8,525 nt of DNA from Acidimicrobiaceae bacterium (lineage in GTDB: Bacteria; Actinomycetota; Acidimicrobiia; Acidimicrobiales; Palsa-688). Numbering within the stretch: the stretch's first letter is position 1; every line of letters begins with the position of its first letter. Positions 1 to 5,942 of this stretch are shown here, piece by piece. The position numbers and the translations under genes are program-made. Location of the stretch: assembly GCA_027334785.1 (NCBI GenBank), contig DAHWQF010000089.1, positions 1 to 8,525 on the forward strand, in the 5' to 3' direction. The notes under the pieces were generated by a model that saw only the letters and a list, made by a program, of their open reading frames with translations, did not search any database and was not told the origin of the DNA.

Positions 1-950
1 ACCTCGGTGCGTTACGGTGGTGGGTCGACTTCCAGGACCGCTACGACGCTTTTTACTGCGTAGTCGACCTGCACGCCTTGACCATCCCGGGCGACCCCGA
101 AGAACTCTCCAAGTCCACCCTAACGATGGCCACTCTGCTCCTCGCCTGCGGTCTCGACCCGGCCCGCTGCACCCTGTTCGTGCAGAGCCATGTCCACTAC
201 CACGCCGAGCTCACGTGGCTCCTCGAGTGCACGGCCAGCATGGGCGAACTGTCCCGCATGACCCAGTTCAAGGACAAAGCCCAAAAGGGTGGGGAAGAAG
301 CCGCTCGGGTCGGGCTCTTCGCCTACCCCGTGCTCATGGCGGCCGACATCTTGCTCTACGACACCGACCTCGTGCCCGTCGGTGACGACCAGCGCCAGCA
401 CCTCGAGCTCACACGCAACCTGGCAGAACGCTGGAATGCCCGCTACGGGCAGACCTTCACTGTCCCCGAGGCGGCCATCCCGCCCCGTGGTGGCGGTGCC
501 AGGGTCATGGATCTGCAAGAGCCCGAGCACAAGATGTCGAAGTCTGCTATTTCTGACGCCGGCATTGTCTTCCTCTTCGACGACCCCAAGGTGATCGAAC
601 GCAAAATAAAGCGAGCCGTCACCGACCTCGACCCGCCGGGACCAGGCTCGGTGCGCTGGGACCCCGAGAAAAAACCAGGCGTTTCCAACCTCCTCGAACT
701 GCTCACCACCATACGCGGCGGCAGCCCCGAGGACCTGGCCAGTGCTTACGACGGCTACGCCAAGTTGAAGGCGGACGCAGCAGAGGCCGTCGTGTCGTTG
801 GTGCGCCCGCTCCAGGAGCGCTACCGAGAGCTCTCCCAGGACCCCGCTACGGTGCAGGCTGTCCTCGCGGCCGGCGCCCGCAAAGCCGAAGAGGTAGCCG
901 CCGCGACCTACGAGCGCGCCCGCGCCGCCATCGGGCTTCTCACGCCTTAG
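1..950 (+). CDS. trpS: Tryptophanyl-tRNA synthetase, 5'-truncated by the window edge
   Basis: Cytoplasmic class I aminoacyl-tRNA synthetase that charges tRNA-Trp using ATP. The frame is open from the first base; the first complete codon is at position 3 and 315 residues are visible before TAG at 948-950. The visible start (LGAL, then WWVDFQDRYDAFYCVVD) aligns with about residue 22 of E. coli TrpS as I recall it, so some 20 residues are missing, including the HIGH-type ATP motif. The KMSKS motif is at 531-545. Other family blocks are GELSRMTQFKDKAQ, YPVLMAADILLYDTDLVPVGDDQ (quoted here only as YPVLMAADILLY and VPVGDDQ) and KAGVSNLL-like PGVSNLLELL. A TTG at 78 can be read as a start, but conserved TrpS sequence continues upstream, so that is not the true start. 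The gene converges on the minus-strand block and shares a terminator with it. Identification is secure. Confidence 0.96.
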   Translation, partial: LGALRWWVDFQDRYDAFYCVVDLHALTIPGDPEELSKSTLTMATLLLACGLDPARCTLFVQSHVHYHAELTWLLECTASMGELSRMTQFKDKAQKGGEEAARVGLFAYPVLMAADILLYDTDLVPVGDDQRQHLELTRNLAERWNARYGQTFTVPEAAIPPRGGGARVMDLQEPEHKMSKSAISDAGIVFLFDDPKVIERKIKRAVTDLDPPGPGSVRWDPEKKPGVSNLLELLTTIRGGSPEDLASAYDGYAKLKADAAEAVVSLVRPLQERYRELSQDPATVQAVLAAGARKAEEVAAATYERARAAIGLLTP

Positions 951-951
951 G

Positions 952-975
952 CACGCTAGACACGCTAGACACGCT
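952..975. repeat. Short tandem repeat, 9-bp unit
   Basis: Directly after the trpS stop codon the unit CACGCTAGA occurs at 952-960 and 961-969, followed by a partial copy CACGCT at 970-975, giving about 2.7 perfect copies. It lies between the stop codon and the terminator hairpin. No function is evident; slippage during replication is the simplest origin. Confidence 0.8.
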
Positions 976-984
976 CAAGGTTGC

Positions 985-1008
985 AAACGCCTCGCCTACA
1001 GGCGTTTT
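985..1008. terminator. Bidirectional rho-independent-type terminator between trpS and the minus-strand block
   Basis: AAACGCCT (985-992) and AGGCGTTT (1000-1007) form a perfect 8-bp stem with a 7-nt loop. The + strand ends the hairpin with TTTT (1005-1008) and the minus strand mirrors this with AAAA/GTTT. The hairpin lies in the 72-bp gap between two convergent stop codons (trpS at 950, DksA-like gene at 1023), where a shared terminator is expected. The U-tract is short because it is partly inside the stem, so efficiency is uncertain. Confidence 0.7.
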
Positions 1009-1022
1009 AGCCCGGGTGGTCG

Positions 1023-1358
1023 TCACCGCCTCTTGGCGGCGCAGTTGATGCAGTACCGGGCAGTGGGCATGGCTTCGAGGCGAGCGGGCGCGATCTCCTC
1101 GTGGCAGGCCTCGCATTGCCCGTAAGTGCCGGCGTCGAACTTGGCAAGGGCATGCTCGACGTCACGCAAATTGGTCGCGAGAGTCGTGACGAGTGCCTCG
1201 GCTTCGCCTCTCTCGGCGGTCACCTGGCTCGAGTCGGCGAAGTTGGGGTCATAAGCCCGGACCTCGGCCCCGTAGCCCAGCTCTTCGAGCTCGTTGCGCA
1301 GCGAGGCGCGCTGGGACTCCAGCTCCTCGCGTAGGGCAATCGTGGCGTTGGCCTCCAT
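1023..1358 (-). CDS. DksA/TraR-family C4 zinc-finger protein
   Basis: Small protein (111 residues from the chosen ATG) with an N-terminal coiled-coil region and a C-terminal four-cysteine zinc finger, CEAC - 17 residues - CINC, close to the C-terminus (CAAKRR). This is the DksA/TraR layout. Family members bind RNA polymerase through the secondary channel and alter transcription initiation; whether this one responds to ppGpp is unknown. The mid-protein stretch DPNFADSSQVTAERGE resembles the actinobacterial members I know. An in-frame TTG at 1404-1406, 7 nt from the xerD stop, would add 16 residues (MTGALRALSLWVYTAN) that look unlike the family and have no clear ribosome-binding site. I prefer the ATG at 1356-1358, which lies 6 nt after a TACACT hexamer and could be a leaderless start. 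The gene is last in the pyrG block and ends at the shared terminator. Confidence 0.88.
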   Translation of the reverse strand: MEANATIALREELESQRASLRNELEELGYGAEVRAYDPNFADSSQVTAERGEAEALVTTLATNLRDVEHALAKFDAGTYGQCEACHEEIAPARLEAMPTARYCINCAAKRR

Positions 1359-1364
1359 GTTGGC

Positions 1365-1370
1365 AGTGTA
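1365..1370 (-). promoter_or_regulatory. Candidate -10 element (TACACT) of a leaderless promoter for the DksA-like gene
   Basis: On the minus strand TACACT fits the TANNNT consensus of actinobacterial -10 elements and ends 6 nt before the ATG at 1358. Transcription starting about 7 nt downstream would begin on the start codon itself. A candidate -35 at the right distance (TTCGCG, 1388-1393) is poor. This is a prediction from spacing and consensus alone. Confidence 0.35.
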
Positions 1371-1413
1371 GACCCAAAGCGAGAGGGCGCGAAGGGCTCC
1401 GGTCAAATTGTCT

Positions 1414-2379
1414 TCAGCCGTCGCGGGCGCGCGGGTGGCTAGCCAGGTACGCGGACTTCAGGCGTTCGGGCGACACCTTGGTGTACACCTGAGTGGTGCT
1501 GATCGAAGCATGGCCGAGCAGTTCCTGGACCACCCGGATGTCGGCGCCGTGGTCGAGCATGTGGGTAGCACAGCTGTGGCGCAGCACGTGAGGCGAGAGG
1601 CGGCCCTCGAGGCCTGCCAGCACGCCGTAGTGGCGCACGATGCCCCACGCCCCTTGCCGGGTGAGCCTACCGCCTCTGTTGTTGAGAAAGACGGCATCCG
1701 CGTCGCCCCTTCGCGCCCAGTGTGGGGGCACGAGGGTGGGGCGCCCGCCCGGGCTGAGCCATGCCACCAGCGCATCGCGCGCGTAGCGCCCCAGAGGCAC
1801 CAGGCGCTCCTTGCCTCCCTTGCCGAACACCCGCGCCAGCTGCTCCTCAACCACCAGGTCTCCGACAGACAGCCCGATGAGCTCGGAGATGCGCACCCCG
1901 GTCCCGTAGAGGACCTCGAGCACGGCCCGGTCCCTAAGCGCCAATGGGCCGGCGCCGGTCACCGCCGCCAACAGCGACGCCACCTCGGCCTCGGTGAGCG
2001 CCTTGGGGATGCTCTCGGGGACCCTGGGGGGGCGCAAGTCCGAGGTTGGGTCGGTCCCGGCACCGCCCTCTTGCGCCAAGAAACGGTACAGGGAGCGTAC
2101 GGCTACGAGCGCCCGCGCCACCGACGCCGGCGCCAGCCCCGACTGGCGCAGGTGGGCCACGTACTCGGCGACCGTTGCCTCATCGACCTCACCGGTCCCG
2201 TGGCGAGCGGCGAGCCAAGCCTCGTAGGCGGCCAGGTCGCGCCGGTAGGCAGCGAGCGTGTTGGCGCTCCTCCCCTTCTCCACCGCCAACCAGGACAACA
2301 GCTCCTCGGCTGGAAGGCTGAGCGCTGCGCGCGACCTCGGCACTCCTAAGGGGGCGAGGTCAGCCGCGCCGCTCCCCAT
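1414..2379 (-). CDS. xerD: Tyrosine site-specific recombinase, XerD/XerC type
   Basis: A 321-residue tyrosine recombinase, expected to resolve chromosome dimers at dif with a partner Xer protein. The N-terminal SAM-like core-binding domain covers about residues 22-105 (LSWLAVEKGRSANTLAAYRR). The catalytic domain carries the full active-site set: Arg163 in GTGVRISE, Lys187 in GKGGKER, His264 and Arg267 in HVLRHSCATHML, His290 in LLGH and nucleophile Tyr299 in TTQVYTKV. Length is slightly above the usual 300 or so because of about 15 extra N-terminal residues. The ATG start lies 5 nt after the Nudix stop, with an AGGGGA purine run unusually close to it; no better start is visible. The pyrG-Nudix-xerD order matches actinobacteria such as Mycobacterium, which favours the chromosomal XerD over an integrase. 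No phage or transposon genes lie nearby. XerC versus XerD cannot be settled from sequence alone. Confidence 0.93.
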   Translation of the reverse strand: MGSGAADLAPLGVPRSRAALSLPAEELLSWLAVEKGRSANTLAAYRRDLAAYEAWLAARHGTGEVDEATVAEYVAHLRQSGLAPASVARALVAVRSLYRFLAQEGGAGTDPTSDLRPPRVPESIPKALTEAEVASLLAAVTGAGPLALRDRAVLEVLYGTGVRISELIGLSVGDLVVEEQLARVFGKGGKERLVPLGRYARDALVAWLSPGGRPTLVPPHWARRGDADAVFLNNRGGRLTRQGAWGIVRHYGVLAGLEGRLSPHVLRHSCATHMLDHGADIRVVQELLGHASISTTQVYTKVSPERLKSAYLASHPRARDG

Positions 2380-2384
2380 TTCCC

Positions 2385-2939
2385 CTACGGCAACGATAGG
2401 AACGCTTGCGTGAGGAAGAGCCCCACGATCGTCTTCGCGTCAGTGATCTCGCCGGCGCGCACCAGCGCACCCACCTCAGAGAATTTGACCCGCTCCACGG
2501 TCATGTGCTGCTCCTCCACCCCATGGCGCTCGTCGGGCACAGCCCTCAAGTCCCGGGCGAGGTAGCACCAGGACTGCTCGTCGGAAAAACCCGGCGAATT
2601 GAAAAACCGCCCGATCAACTCGAGCTTGCCCGCCTCGAGGCCGGCTTCTTCGGCGAGCTCGCGCTGCGCGGTCACCTCGGGCGGCTCGCCGTGCACGTCG
2701 CGCTTACCGGCTGGCACCTCCAGCACCTCGGTGTCGAGCGGAGCACGGTACTGGCGCACCAGGACCACCTCGCCCGTGCCCTCGTCGAAGGGCACCATGA
2801 CCACGGCGCCGGGGTGGTGGACGATGTCGCGTTCGAAGTGCGAGCCGTCCGGCGCCTCGAAGATGGCTACGGCCACGTGGAGGAGCGCCGAATCGTAGAC
2901 GGGGCGCTCCGAGAGCTTGCGGAAGTTATCCGATGGCAA
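2385..2939 (-). CDS. Nudix hydrolase, ADP-ribose pyrophosphatase type
   Basis: A 184-residue cytoplasmic Nudix protein, predicted to hydrolyse ADP-ribose to AMP and ribose 5-phosphate. The Nudix box runs about residues 78-101: Gly78, Glu85, then RELAEEAGL at 93-101 with the metal-binding glutamates 94, 97 and 98. The spacing between Gly78 and Glu85 is one residue longer than the textbook box (GKRDVHGE), as I recall for actinobacterial ADP-ribose pyrophosphatases. The preceding VRQYRAPLD and EVPAG and the following FFNSPGFSDE segments are typical of the ADP-ribose subfamily. The start is TTG at 2937-2939, 14 nt inside the end of pyrG, and it is decided by a strong GAGGAGG Shine-Dalgarno at 2946-2952 with 6-nt spacing. 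Translational coupling to pyrG is likely. The exact substrate is inferred from family resemblance. Confidence 0.92.
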   Translation of the reverse strand: MPSDNFRKLSERPVYDSALLHVAVAIFEAPDGSHFERDIVHHPGAVVMVPFDEGTGEVVLVRQYRAPLDTEVLEVPAGKRDVHGEPPEVTAQRELAEEAGLEAGKLELIGRFFNSPGFSDEQSWCYLARDLRAVPDERHGVEEQHMTVERVKFSEVGALVRAGEITDAKTIVGLFLTQAFLSLP

Positions 2940-4695
2940 GGCTGGCCTCCTCAGGCTGGAAGGTGTCGGGGTCGATCAGGTGCGGCCGGCGTCCCTCGGC
3001 CCGGGCCAGGGCGGCACCCACGAGCGCCTTGAACAGCGGGTGAGGCCGGTCAGGGCGGCTCTTGAACTCGGGGTGGGCCTGCGTGCCTACCCAGAGTGGG
3101 TGCCCGGGCAGTTCTATCATCTCGACCAGACGGCCGTCGGGGGACTCCCCCGAGCAGGCGAGCCCGGCCTGCTCCAGGCGGGTGCGGTAGCGGGGGGTCA
3201 CCTCGTAGCGGTGGCGGTGCCGCTCGAACACCAGCTCAGAGCCATATATCTCCGCCATCTGGCTGCCGGGGCGCAGCTTGGCCGGGTAGGTCCCGAGGCG
3301 CATGGTGCCGCCGTAATTGGACTGGCTCACGATCTCGCGTTGGTCGCTCATCAAGTCGATGACCAGGTAGGGGGCAGTAGGGGAGAACTCTCGGGAGTTG
3401 GCCCCGGTGAGGCCGGCGGCATTGCGGGCGAACTCGATCACCATCACCTGCAGCCCGAGGCACAGCCCGAGGCAGGGGATCTGTTGCTCCCGGGCATGAC
3501 CTGCGGCCGCCACCATGCCTTCGATGCCCCGTTCGCCAAAGCCCCCGGGGATCACCATGCCGTCCAAGTCCCTGAGGCGGCCTTCGACCATCAACCCCTC
3601 CACCTCTTCGGCTTGCACCCAGTCGAGCTGGACCCGGGCCCCGTGGGCGTAGGCGCCATGGTGGAGCGCCTCGACCACCGACAGGTAGGCGTCGGGCAGG
3701 TTTACATACTTGCCGATGAGACCGATCCGCACTGGCTTGGAAGCGAGCTCGGCGCGCCGAACGAGCGCCCGCCACTTGGAAAGGTCGGGCCCGGCGCCGT
3801 CGAGGGCCCTTGTCGCCGGCTGCTCGCCTCCGTCTCGCTGCCCTGCCGCCTGCTGGACGGCGGGTTGGACGTGGTGGACGGCCTGCTGGGAGCCATCGAG
3901 GTGCAGCAGGCGGCAGACGTAGGTGTCGAGGCCCTCGTCGTGGAGGGCAAGTGGGATCTCATAGAGGTTAGGGGCGTCCACGTTGGAGATGACGCCTTCC
4001 TCGGGGACGTCGCAAAGGAGGGAGATCTTGGTTTTCAGGCCTCTCGGGATGGGCCTGTCGCTGCGGAGCACGATGACGTCTGGCTGGATCCCCCGCGAAC
4101 GCAGTTCGGTGACCGAGTGCTGGGTCGGCTTGGTCTTCTGTTCTCCCGAGGGGCCGAGGTAGGGCACCAAGGTCACGTGCACGTAGCACACGTTGTCGCG
4201 CCCCACGTCCTTTCGGAGCTGGCGGACCGCCTCCAAGAACGGGAGGATTTCGATGTCGCCCACCGTCCCGCCGATCTCGGTGATGACGACGTCGGTGTCC
4301 TCTGTCGCGATCTGGCGGATGCGCAGCTTGATCTCGTCGGTGATGTGCGGGATCACCTGGACTGTCTTCCCCAGGTACTCGCCCCGGCGCTCCTTGGCGA
4401 TCACGGCCTGGTAGATCGAACCGGTGGTGGCGTTGGAATCACGTGAGAGCGCCTCGTCTATGAACCGCTCGTAGTGCCCGAGGTCGAGGTCCGTCTCGCC
4501 ACCGTCGTCGGTCACGAAGACCTCCCCGTGCTCGAAGGGGTTCATGGTCCCGGGGTCGACGTTTATGTAGGGGTCGAGCTTCTGGATGGTCACCCGGAGC
4601 CCCCTGCTCTTCAGGAGGCGCCCGAGAGACGCCGCGGTGAGGCCCTTGCCAAGGGAGCTCGCTACTCCCCCGGTCACGAAGATGTGCTTCGCCAA
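2926..4695 (-). CDS. pyrG: CTP synthase (glutamine-hydrolysing)
   Basis: Makes CTP from UTP, ATP and glutamine, the last step of de novo pyrimidine nucleotide synthesis. It has 589 residues; the usual length is about 535-550. The synthetase domain (about 1-267) opens with KHIFVTGGVASSLGKG, then LDPYINVDPGTMNPFEHGEV, GGTVGDIE and PSGEQKTKPTQHS. The class I glutamine amidotransferase domain (about 320-560) has PGGFGERG, nucleophile Cys412 in GLCLGLQ, RHRHRYEV, and His541/Glu543 in HPEFKS. Residues 268-302 (positions 3790-3894) are a Gln/His/Ala-rich insertion in the interdomain linker, where relatives have only two or three residues. A modest C-terminal tail follows the amidotransferase domain. 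The start is TTG at 4693-4695 behind GGAGGG (4699-4704); an upstream ATG is out of frame. The gene heads the pyrG-Nudix-xerD-DksA-like block. Confidence 0.97.
   Translation of the reverse strand: MAKHIFVTGGVASSLGKGLTAASLGRLLKSRGLRVTIQKLDPYINVDPGTMNPFEHGEVFVTDDGGETDLDLGHYERFIDEALSRDSNATTGSIYQAVIAKERRGEYLGKTVQVIPHITDEIKLRIRQIATEDTDVVITEIGGTVGDIEILPFLEAVRQLRKDVGRDNVCYVHVTLVPYLGPSGEQKTKPTQHSVTELRSRGIQPDVIVLRSDRPIPRGLKTKISLLCDVPEEGVISNVDAPNLYEIPLALHDEGLDTYVCRLLHLDGSQQAVHHVQPAVQQAAGQRDGGEQPATRALDGAGPDLSKWRALVRRAELASKPVRIGLIGKYVNLPDAYLSVVEALHHGAYAHGARVQLDWVQAEEVEGLMVEGRLRDLDGMVIPGGFGERGIEGMVAAAGHAREQQIPCLGLCLGLQVMVIEFARNAAGLTGANSREFSPTAPYLVIDLMSDQREIVSQSNYGGTMRLGTYPAKLRPGSQMAEIYGSELVFERHRHRYEVTPRYRTRLEQAGLACSGESPDGRLVEMIELPGHPLWVGTQAHPEFKSRPDRPHPLFKALVGAALARAEGRRPHLIDPDTFQPEEASLAIG
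2946..2952 (-). promoter_or_regulatory. Ribosome-binding site deciding the TTG start of the Nudix gene
   Basis: GAGGAGG on the minus strand lies 6 nt upstream of TTG 2937-2939 and inside the 3' end of pyrG. It is a near-perfect Shine-Dalgarno match and supports a TTG start that overlaps pyrG. Confidence 0.75.
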
Positions 4696-4698
4696 TTT

Positions 4699-4704
4699 CC
4701 CTCC
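4699..4704 (-). promoter_or_regulatory. Ribosome-binding site deciding the TTG start of pyrG
   Basis: GGAGGG on the minus strand ends 3 nt before TTG 4693-4695. The encoded N-terminus MAKHIFVTGG matches the normal beginning of CTP synthases, so start and ribosome-binding site support each other. Confidence 0.75.
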
Positions 4705-4749
4705 ATGCTCGGCTTTTCGTCTTCACGTGGCCGGCGGAGGCGCCCAAAC

Positions 4750-4778
4750 CCAGCAAGAGCCGCGCCCGGCTCCGCTGG
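4750..4778 (-). promoter_or_regulatory. Stem-loop in the pyrG leader, possible attenuator
   Basis: Read on the minus strand, CCAGC (4774-4778) pairs with GCTGG (4750-4754), and GAGCCG (4767-4772) pairs with CGGCTC (4757-4762). A 1 x 2 internal mismatch separates the two stems and the loop is 4 nt (GGCG). That is 11 base pairs, about 55-80 nt upstream of the pyrG TTG. It is followed by GGTTTGGG rather than a clean U-run, so it is not a convincing intrinsic terminator. pyrG leaders in some Gram-positive bacteria carry attenuators; whether this hairpin works that way is unknown. Confidence 0.4.
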
Positions 4779-4791
4779 CCAGGCCGTCTCA

Positions 4792-4812
4792 GGTGGCCAC
4801 CCCAGACTACCA
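4792..4812 (-). promoter_or_regulatory. Candidate extended -10 promoter for pyrG with a palindrome at the start site
   Basis: On the minus strand TGGTAGTCT (4804-4812) fits the extended -10 form TGnTAnnnT and predicts transcription starting near 4797. That would give a leader of about 100 nt. The perfect palindrome GGTGGCCACC (4792-4801) sits over the predicted start, and CACCGGTG (4827-4834) lies where a -35 would be; no TTGAC-like -35 is seen. This is the only intergenic space upstream of the pyrG block, so a promoter is expected here, but the exact site is a guess. Confidence 0.3.
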
Positions 4813-4853
4813 GAGGCACCCCCGCTCACCGGTGGATGCTGAATGGGCAGCGT

Positions 4854-4867
4854 GGCGGCGGGCCGCC
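4854..4867 (-). terminator. Weak candidate hairpin after the ABC importer operon
   Basis: GGCGG (4854-4858) and CCGCC (4863-4867) form a 5-bp GC-only stem with a 4-nt loop, 4 nt downstream of the last importer gene's stop codon on the minus strand. There is no U-tract, so it may be only GC-rich sequence; the importer transcript could also read through into pyrG. Confidence 0.2.
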
Positions 4868-4871
4868 GGGG

Positions 4872-5942
4872 TCAGTAGAGCACGCAGCGGGCTTCGTGCC
4901 CCGGCCCCACCTGGCGCCATTCCGGCAGGGCCTCCGTGCACTCCTTGCGGACGTGGGGGCAGCGGGCGGCAAAGGGGCAGCCGCTCGGCAGGTTCGCCAG
5001 GTCCGGCGGGTCGCCCCGGGCCTCGAAGCGCTCGCCGGCGCCGAAGTGGCTGGCCGGGTCCGGCGCGGCCCGGCGGAGCAACTGCGTATAGGGGTGGCGG
5101 GGCTCCCCCATGACCCGCTCCGAAGGCCCGACCTCGACCAGGTGCCCGGCGTACATGATCGCGATGCGGTCGCTCATGTAGGAGGCCCCGGCCAGGTCGT
5201 GGGTCACGAACACGAGCGAGAGGGACTCGGCTTTTTGCAGGTCCAGCAACAGGTTCATGATGGAGAGCCGGATCGAGACGTCGAGCATGGACGTCGGCTC
5301 GTCGGCGAGCAGCAGCGCCGGGCGCGCCGCGAGGGCGCGCGCCACGCCCACCCGCTGGCGCTGGCCCCCTGAGAGCTGGTAGGGGTAACGCCGGAGAAAG
5401 TCCTGCGGCGGCACCAGCCCGACCTGGGTGAGCAAGTGGTCCACCGCCTCGGCCTGGGTGTTTTTCGGCACCACTTTGAAGGTTTGGAGAGGGCGGGTGA
5501 GGCTGTAGCGCACCGTGTGGAGCGGGTCGAGCGACGTGTAGGGGTCCTGGAAGACCATCTGGACGTGGCGACGGTGCTCGCGAAGGCGTGCTTGGTTGAG
5601 CCGGTTGGGGACTTCGCGCCCGAGGAGGCGGATCTGGCCCGACGTGGGCCTTTCCAACAAGGCGACGCTGCGCGCAAAGGTGGTCTTGCCCGAGCCGGAC
5701 TCCCCTACTAGCCCCAACACCTCGCCTCTCATAACGCTGAGGTCGACATTGGAGAGCGCCCTCACCAACCTGGCCTTGCCAAACCGGCCTACCGCGTAGG
5801 TCTTCGTGAGCCCACGGACCTCGAGCACCGGTACCTGGCTCCCCTGCGGCCCGGCTTGAAGACCCTCTTCTCCTAGGGTGCTGACCAAAGCCAGCCTCCC
5901 GCTCTCGACCCGCTTGGGTGCGTCAATTTGCCGCCCCCTCAT
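4872..5942 (-). CDS. Opp/Dpp-family ABC importer, second ATPase (OppF/DppF-like)
   Basis: ATP-binding subunit (356 residues) on the cytoplasmic face of an Opp-type importer. Walker A GESGSGKTT is at residues 80-88, Q-loop VFQDPYTSLDP follows, ABC signature LSGGQRQR is at 190-197, Walker B with LLADEPTSMLD at about 209-221, and the switch histidine in VTHDL is His248. HPYTQLL and the C-terminal oligo_HPY region follow, with four cysteines (322, 328, 335, 353) near the end. ATG 5940-5942 has AGAGGT at 5951-5956 with 8-nt spacing and overlaps the upstream ATPase by 20 nt. A TTG at 5886-5888 with GGGAGG at 5895-5900 is an equally plausible start (338 residues), leaving a gap. Upstream in-frame codons to 6212 lie inside the neighbouring gene and are not real. 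DEPTSMLD and THDLAGASYMSD differ from the usual peptide-importer wording (DEPTSALD). Confidence 0.93.
   Translation of the reverse strand: MRGRQIDAPKRVESGRLALVSTLGEEGLQAGPQGSQVPVLEVRGLTKTYAVGRFGKARLVRALSNVDLSVMRGEVLGLVGESGSGKTTFARSVALLERPTSGQIRLLGREVPNRLNQARLREHRRHVQMVFQDPYTSLDPLHTVRYSLTRPLQTFKVVPKNTQAEAVDHLLTQVGLVPPQDFLRRYPYQLSGGQRQRVGVARALAARPALLLADEPTSMLDVSIRLSIMNLLLDLQKAESLSLVFVTHDLAGASYMSDRIAIMYAGHLVEVGPSERVMGEPRHPYTQLLRRAAPDPASHFGAGERFEARGDPPDLANLPSGCPFAARCPHVRKECTEALPEWRQVGPGHEARCVLY

Noticed and set aside
120..712. Minus-strand open frames opposite trpS
   Set aside because: Antisense shadows of a secure TrpS coding region with no promoter, ribosome-binding site or recognisable domain.
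1408..2349. + strand open frame (313 codons) opposite xerD
   Set aside because: Antisense shadow of a recombinase with all catalytic residues; its translation is low-complexity and Arg/His/Gly-rich.
1414..2379. The tyrosine recombinase as a phage or island integrase
   Set aside because: Its sequence is XerC/D-like, it sits in a conserved housekeeping gene order, and there is no attachment-site duplication, tRNA or phage gene nearby.
2917..4446. Long + strand open frame (509 codons) opposite pyrG
   Set aside because: It is antisense to a certain CTP synthase gene. GC-rich codon bias routinely opens the opposite strand, and its His/Val/Gly/Leu-rich translation shows no recognisable domain.
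4586..5372. + strand open frames spanning the pyrG/importer gap
   Set aside because: They overlap the 5' end of pyrG and the 3' end of the second ATPase in antisense; translations are Arg/Pro/Gly-rich and resemble no family.
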